A stretch of DNA of 64,000 nucleotides, from the NCBI GenBank assembly GCA_037367405.1, contig JAZKJV010007260.1, forward strand, positions 558,001 to 622,000, in the 5' to 3' direction. This document shows, piece after piece, positions 58,991 through 64,000 of the stretch. The notes under the pieces are model-generated. The model saw only the letters and a list, made by a program, of their open reading frames with translations, was not told where the DNA came from and did not search any database. This DNA is from Ottelia alismoides (lineage: Eukaryota > Streptophyta > Magnoliopsida > Alismatales > Hydrocharitaceae). Each line of letters starts with the position of its first letter. Within the stretch, counting starts at the first letter, position 1. The translations under genes and the position numbers were made by a program.

Positions 58991-59739
58991 GAATATCACC
59001 TTACCTAAGCAATCGGATTAGTGAATGAACTACTGCTTGTTATTTAATCTTCATATTCTCTGACCTATCATCTTTATCATAATTTTTAAGTGCTTAACAT
59101 AGCTTGTAATGGACATTTATATCAACAAATAATTTGCATACGAGACTAGCTTCACATTTATCCAAAGAGGATTAATGAGGTTAGACGAATGAAGAAGGAA
59201 GAAGTTGTGCTTGTCGATATGAATGTGATTTCCAATTTTACCCTTATCCATTTTAATGCACCACATTTTTGCTCAATGCACCACATTTTGAGGATGCCTC
59301 TATTACAGATATTACGAACTGCAGAGTTTTATTTTAGTCCTTTTCTTGATAACTCATGATTTATTTTCTTCCTTTGCTCATTTATATATATGAAATGCAT
59401 TTAACATAGAGTCTAATATAATCTAAATAGTTCATTTTTTATATATTATCAAAAGATATTACACATTGATCCACTCGTCGTTTTAAGATGTTTCGAGTTT
59501 ATTTCGACAAATATATTATGTTACTGTCTTCTTTAATTATTATTATTATTATTAAATTTGTACACGCTCAATTTTGAGGATGCCTCTAGCATAGATACCG
59601 AGGTAAAAAAAATGGCAATACCTTCTTCCACTTTTAATTCTTATAAAATCTATTTTTCATTAATTTGATATGCGAAACATGTGTTGCTTTTGAAGGTGTT
59701 CATAATCATATTGTAGTGATTCAAATATACAGTACTACA
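58991..59739. other. AT-rich intergenic stretch
   Basis: No gene is recognised. A phrase ATTTTGAGGATGCCTCTA occurs twice, at about 59,275 and 59,569. An (ATT)n run lies at about 59,537-59,556. Confidence 0.6.
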
Positions 59740-60305
59740 AAATCTCTCAGTTTTAAAGAATATTTCGATGTTTGTTGCCATAGCTTATGCGGTTAAATTA
59801 TGTAACAATTAAATTTATTCGCTGCTTGATAAATATAGTCATATCCTTATCTATTTTAAAATATGAATACGAATGTGGATACGAATATTGACGGATGTAA
59901 AAAAATATATTATCGTATTCTTAAAAATGAATACGAATGTAAAACGAATACGAATTAGATACGGATAATAAAAGAAAATTCTAATGGATTAGCTAAAATA
60001 AACATGTTTAGGATGGTTTACACATAAGATAGATATACATGTTATAGTAATTTCATAAAAATTATATCAATAATGGTGAATGTAATTATAAAATAGTTGT
60101 TACGCATAATTATAAAAAAAACCCTATTACTCTACTTATGTACGAAAACGAATATACAAATATGAATGTGAATATTAACGAATGTTAAGAGGATATCCAT
60201 ATTCACATCTATTTTAAAACAAATACGAATGTCAATATATATATATATAACGCATACGATAGCGAATCAAATACGAATCTATTCACATCTGTTTTCATCC
60301 CTAGT
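59740..60305 (-). mobile_element. hAT-like non-autonomous element remnant
   Basis: On the minus strand the end at about 60,304 reads CTAGGGATGAAAACAGATG, followed by many GAATACGAAT/GGATACGAAT words and a (TA)n run at about 60,236-60,249. The left terminus is not clear. The 59,750-59,815 segment matches 6,841-6,905 over about 65 bp, indicating a shared repeat. No transposase is encoded. Confidence 0.45.
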
Positions 60306-62074
60306 CTCTGTGCTTGCATGCGCAAGGCCGGATCTCGTCGCTCAACAACTAGTGAGATGCATTTCCCTGCCGTCGTTGTTGTGTTACCTTTGTAGGTAAA
60401 ATATAATGAGTGGTTAGGATTTGATGAGATAAACTAGCTTGTCGAGGAGTGTAAAATGCACTGACCTTAAGAATAGATTCATACCCTCATGGAGATTCCG
60501 ATAGTGCAACCGGTATTGGTACGACCACTCTTCAAGATACAACGGTGATATATCAATAGACGTGCACATGCCAATATCAAAATCTATTGAGCAACAACAG
60601 ATCGTTCTTTCAAAATCCATTTATATACAACGAATATCAAAATCCGTTACTGAAACACATGCGAGTTTAATAACGTAAATTTCCGCTTCAGCGTTAACGT
60701 AGAAGGGCAACGTTGGAGTTATTAAAACGTAAATAAAAGCTTAAATGATTTTTCCTTGAAGCATGACCGTTGAAATCGTGATATGCCGGTAATACTAAAA
60801 GGTTTTGGTTAACAGTGGGCAGGCGGAATTATACATGGACTCCACTTCCTATTCGACGAAGATCTCAATCGAATGTGCTCTTAACCCGTTGTGTTTCTTG
60901 AATCTCAATCTCCTCTTGATGAATGGGCACCTTCCCGCACTTATTCGGTGTTGGCTGATCCAAACCGGCTGAACTTGATTCTATCTCGATGTCTCTTCTC
61001 CTCCAATATATGCTTTACGAACTAGACTCATAATAAACCTATGTGAGATTTTTACTTAATAATTATTTACTAAAAAAATTAGTGGTAGTTCTTTTAAACT
61101 CATCCATGTGTGAAATAAAAAGAGATTTTTGCATCACGAAATTCAGAAATTTTGTATATTACTTTCTTGACCATGTACACATCATAATTTTCACTTCAAC
61201 CTTACAAACTTGCAAACTCTTGCACCAATTCCGTCCAAAATATCTATATTTCCCTCTGTATATAAAATTTACAATCCGGATCATCTCCGACCTCCTCCCT
61301 GACCTCCACCCCAATGCCTCCCCTTACCCATCACCACCATGACTCTGCCCCGAACCACCGCTCGGTCCTCGACACCTGCTCCCACAGAACTGGCAGGACA
61401 TCATTCGTCGTGCAGTTAAACAACAGCATTGGTGCATAGCAATGGACAGGATGCAAAATCCACCGTTAAATTTTCTTTTGGTTAGATTAACTCGACGTTA
61501 ACTCAAGATATTGACTTGAATAAAATTAAAAGTGATGGTAGGATTGTTGCATATAACGGAGCAAATTTGCAGAGTTGAGGGCATAATTACGATATGTACA
61601 TGATTGAGAAAGTCATTGACACAATTTCCATAATTCGCGTTAAATCCCAAATAAAAATCGTTTTTATCTAACAAGTGATTTTGTCTCCCACTAATCACTC
61701 AAATCAACTTTCCTACGGTTTTCATTCCAATCAAATATAATCACAATTGGAAACCTCATTTTTCTTATCTATGAGCACATTCTACGTTCAAATTAACATC
61801 AATGGGCATAATTTTAAACGTCATTAATCCCTTTTTGGCCGATAGACATGTCAATCAAGGTGATCTCGTATGCGAATTATTTACTACTGTAAACAACAAT
61901 TGCAAGATGATCTCCGATAAAACATTGTTGTAGAACATGAAGATGGTTTCTTTAATCTTCACTTATTAAACAAAGAGGGGCACAGAAATAAATATAATAG
62001 TTTAGAATGTTACAGTGATGCCATATATGTGTGTGTTTTACGTTTTACCATCATACAAGGAATGCGGAACATAA
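60306..62074. other. Intergenic stretch left of the F-box gene
   Basis: No gene, LTR or RNA is recognised. A proline/threonine-rich open stretch near 61,270-61,390 has no domain. The last few hundred bases would include the F-box gene's 3' untranslated region. No unambiguous polyadenylation signal was assigned. Confidence 0.5.
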
Positions 62075-63310
62075 CTATGGAGCACGAGGATTAAACCAAA
62101 TGCTATTTGGAAAAATCCTCGCCAAGTAGAGAACTTCTGCAGGGTGTACTCTCCCACTTTCGAATGAGTAGAACACACAATCATCAGCATGCGGGCGAGA
62201 CTCGTAACATTCAAGAGAGTTCTTGTCGTCGCCATTCCCCTGAGATGCCAGAAAATGCCATTCATGAGCACCCTCTTCTTCGGAAGGAGGTTTGTTCTCC
62301 CCGGTGGGTACAAAGAAGACGTGATCACTCTCCCAAGTTGCTCGAGCAGGAATTGGAGGCATCCACCTCCATTGTGTCATAGAGTAGAATACCTTGGCTC
62401 GCATTTCTTTTGGCACATGAGATGCATTCACCATAATCGACGTTCGCAAATCTGAAAATACCACCATATCCTCTCGCAGCCCTTCTGACTCGCTCCAACG
62501 CATACGGCTCCTGTCCAGTTTGAAGATCTGCGGAACCAAGTCATCAGCGTCGCGCTTGTAAGCACCACCAACATACATGAAATGGATTTCGTTGTCCATC
62601 TCCATGAGGAATCTGTGACCCCGCCATATGCTACGGATCATAACTCCCTGTGGCTCAGCCAATGTTGACCATGTATTGTCTTTCGGATCGAATGTCCCCA
62701 GCTTGCCTCTTTTATCCAAACAATAGAATAGCTCCTCAAAGAATAAGGGAGCGCATTGTGATGGTTCGAAGCTGCTAAAGATATCAAGCCTTGAAATTGT
62801 AGTCCAATTTTCATCCCCAGACCGCCAAAGGCAAAGTACCACGCATCCCACATCACTACAAAGAGCAAACACCATCCATCTGTTGTCAGAGGTAGCTGAT
62901 GAAGGTGAAATCGACAGGCAGATGCCGTTAAGTGCCAGATAGCATTCAAAATCGGGAAGGTCATGCCTCTCACCGGTAAGAGGATTCAACACAAAGAACT
63001 GTGACAAGCGACTTGCTATGACCCAACCGTCCTTCGCATATTGTATCTCGGTATCAATCAAATCCGGCATATCTATTGCATATGTGTTATTTGTCAGGTT
63101 GCTATATATAAAGCAATTATTACTTTCATCCTCGAAATCTTTATGCAGGAGCATAGGCACGGACGAAGGTTGCGAGTAAATAGGGCCTACAGTTGAATGC
63201 CATGCCTTACAAACGACAGAAAGGTTGGCAATGTCTGGTGAAGGAAGCCGCGATACTATCAGACTCAGCAGATCTTCAGAAATGTTAGACCAAGCTTCGA
63301 CATAAGCCAT
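62075..63310 (-). CDS. F-box/DUF295-type protein (411 aa)
   Basis: An uninterrupted single-exon frame from ATG (63,310) to TAG. Residues 6-45 form an F-box (AWSNISEDLLSLIVSRLP..., with the SVVCKAWHS end), which would bind SKP1 in an SCF ubiquitin ligase. Residues about 60-310 show the DUF295 pattern of plant F-box proteins: LNPLTGERHDLPDF at about 108-121, then RGKLGTFDP, and a VVFSDLRTSIMVNA segment near 283-296. The C-terminus closes with CVFYSFESGRVHPAEVLY and IWFNPRAP. Such proteins select substrates through the DUF295 region. The target here is unknown. Length and intactness suggest a functional gene. Upstream, an acceptor TTCACATTGCAG at 63,316-63,327 precedes the ATG, pointing to a 5'UTR intron. 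It is the only clear host gene in the window. Confidence 0.88.
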   Translation of the reverse strand: MAYVEAWSNISEDLLSLIVSRLPSPDIANLSVVCKAWHSTVGPIYSQPSSVPMLLHKDFEDESNNCFIYSNLTNNTYAIDMPDLIDTEIQYAKDGWVIASRLSQFFVLNPLTGERHDLPDFECYLALNGICLSISPSSATSDNRWMVFALCSDVGCVVLCLWRSGDENWTTISRLDIFSSFEPSQCAPLFFEELFYCLDKRGKLGTFDPKDNTWSTLAEPQGVMIRSIWRGHRFLMEMDNEIHFMYVGGAYKRDADDLVPQIFKLDRSRMRWSESEGLREDMVVFSDLRTSIMVNASHVPKEMRAKVFYSMTQWRWMPPIPARATWESDHVFFVPTGENKPPSEEEGAHEWHFLASQGNGDDKNSLECYESRPHADDCVFYSFESGRVHPAEVLYLARIFPNSIWFNPRAP

Positions 63311-63315
63311 GTGAA

Positions 63316-63753
63316 CTGCAATGTGAACATGTAAATAATCGTTACAGTAGATTAAAAATATATAGACTGGGAAAAATGAGGGCCATCAAAAAGAGCACTA
63401 TTAGCTTAGTGATCATGTAAATAATTTGACAACAAATATCCATTCAGGTAAACGAACTTGAATTAAACATTCAGCCATTATTTTAATTAAACACTCGATT
63501 CTACTCAGAGTGCTTCAATCATTGATCTTATTAGTTACAGGAAGTCGCCGGTAAAATTATAAGAACTTAAATGAAATTAAACTCGTGATACCACTCAATG
63601 TTTTCATGTTTTTAGCAAGTGGCCACACTAAATAGTTATAGTTAAATCAAATTTTCAGCTGCAAAATTTTAACATTATGAATCAAAGGTTCTTATGTAAA
63701 GATGATTTAGATGATGTCAGTCCCGATGGTTCAAAAAAGCCCACAGCATATAC
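63316..63753 (-). other. Probable 5'UTR intron of the F-box gene
   Basis: On the minus strand CACACAG|GTATATGC at 63,753 is a good plant splice donor. TTCACATTGCAG at 63,316-63,327 is a good acceptor, leaving TTCAC immediately before the start codon. The 438-bp interval is AT-rich as plant introns are. Both signals were found by eye, and other donors are possible. Confidence 0.5.
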
Positions 63754-64000
63754 CTGTGTGGAACTAATCAATTCGAGTTTGTTTTAGATGTGCAATGTTG
63801 AAGTACTTTACAGGAAAATAACTCTTCTTCATGTTACTTTGTTGATCAGGATGCACAACCAAATTTCAATATTTAAAATATCAACTATTTCCTGAACTAA
63901 ATACGTGATGATTCACTAATTATACACATTATCAATCAGAAATGAATGCAACTAAGAATAACGACCAATTGCCGCAACTTTACGAGTTATCGGGAAACAT
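63754..64000 (-). promoter_or_regulatory. Upstream region of the F-box gene (5'UTR exon and promoter side)
   Basis: If the intron is real, this holds the first non-coding exon and perhaps the promoter, cut by the window edge. No convincing TATA box was assigned. Confidence 0.3.

Noticed and set aside
62107..62455. Plus-strand frames opposite the F-box gene
   Set aside because: They are antisense shadows of the clear F-box coding sequence.

Overview
This is nuclear DNA from a flowering plant, most likely a monocot. The evidence is the density of plant-type LTR retrotransposons (Ty1/copia and Ty3/gypsy of the Athila/Tat kind), plant LINEs, Mutator-like elements (MULEs) with 9-bp target duplications, and a single F-box/DUF295 gene. 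There are no operons, bacterial genes, tRNAs, rRNAs or CRISPR arrays. I cannot name the species. Only one locus looks like an ordinary host gene: an F-box protein on the minus strand at 62,075-63,310 with a probable 5'UTR intron. A 60-codon C2HC zinc-finger reading frame (26,559-26,741) lies inside a long-terminal-inverted-repeat unit and may be a captured gene.

Layout. 1-1,142: tail of an old gypsy-like LTR. 1,143-6,249: decayed copia element (+) with a long 3' LTR. 6,250-12,800: hAT-like remnant and GC-rich decayed LTR blocks. 12,800-14,600: second decayed copia polyprotein (+). 15,605-20,336 and 28,403-33,199: two arms of a ~4.7-kb inverted duplication, each carrying LINE pieces, a foldback MITE and a 5'-truncated copia element with its 3' LTR. 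The ~8-kb spacer between the arms holds a MULE family (two ~380-bp MITEs and one 2,536-bp element, all with 9-bp target duplications), a long TA-rich microsatellite hosting two of these insertions, and the inverted-repeat unit with the zinc finger. 33,062-34,760: 5'-truncated L1-type LINE (-).

36,801-52,762: three ~770-bp tandem units, split at the first unit junction by a 13,653-bp young gypsy element (37,578-51,230, minus strand). This element is complete as a retroelement: 3,832-bp LTRs differing by only about a dozen substitutions, target duplication CCCCA, tRNA-Asp primer-binding site and polypurine tract. Its one ORF (643 aa) carries a retropepsin-like domain and no reverse transcriptase, RNase H or integrase. 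It therefore looks like a non-autonomous element dependent on a relative. Downstream of the ORF lie six stem-loops, most of which copy the polypurine tract core. 52,927-55,967 is a solo LTR (3,041 bp, target duplication ATCCT) of a related family with a cluster of G-box palindromes upstream of a TATA box. 55,973-58,990 holds further copia LTR and gypsy polymerase remnants. 59,000-62,000 is mostly repeat-derived AT-rich DNA, and the F-box gene closes the window.

The strongest candidates for something undescribed are the retropepsin-only gypsy element with its polypurine-like stem-loops, the MULE/MITE family built on nested palindromic ends and settled in a TA microsatellite, and the composite inverted duplication.
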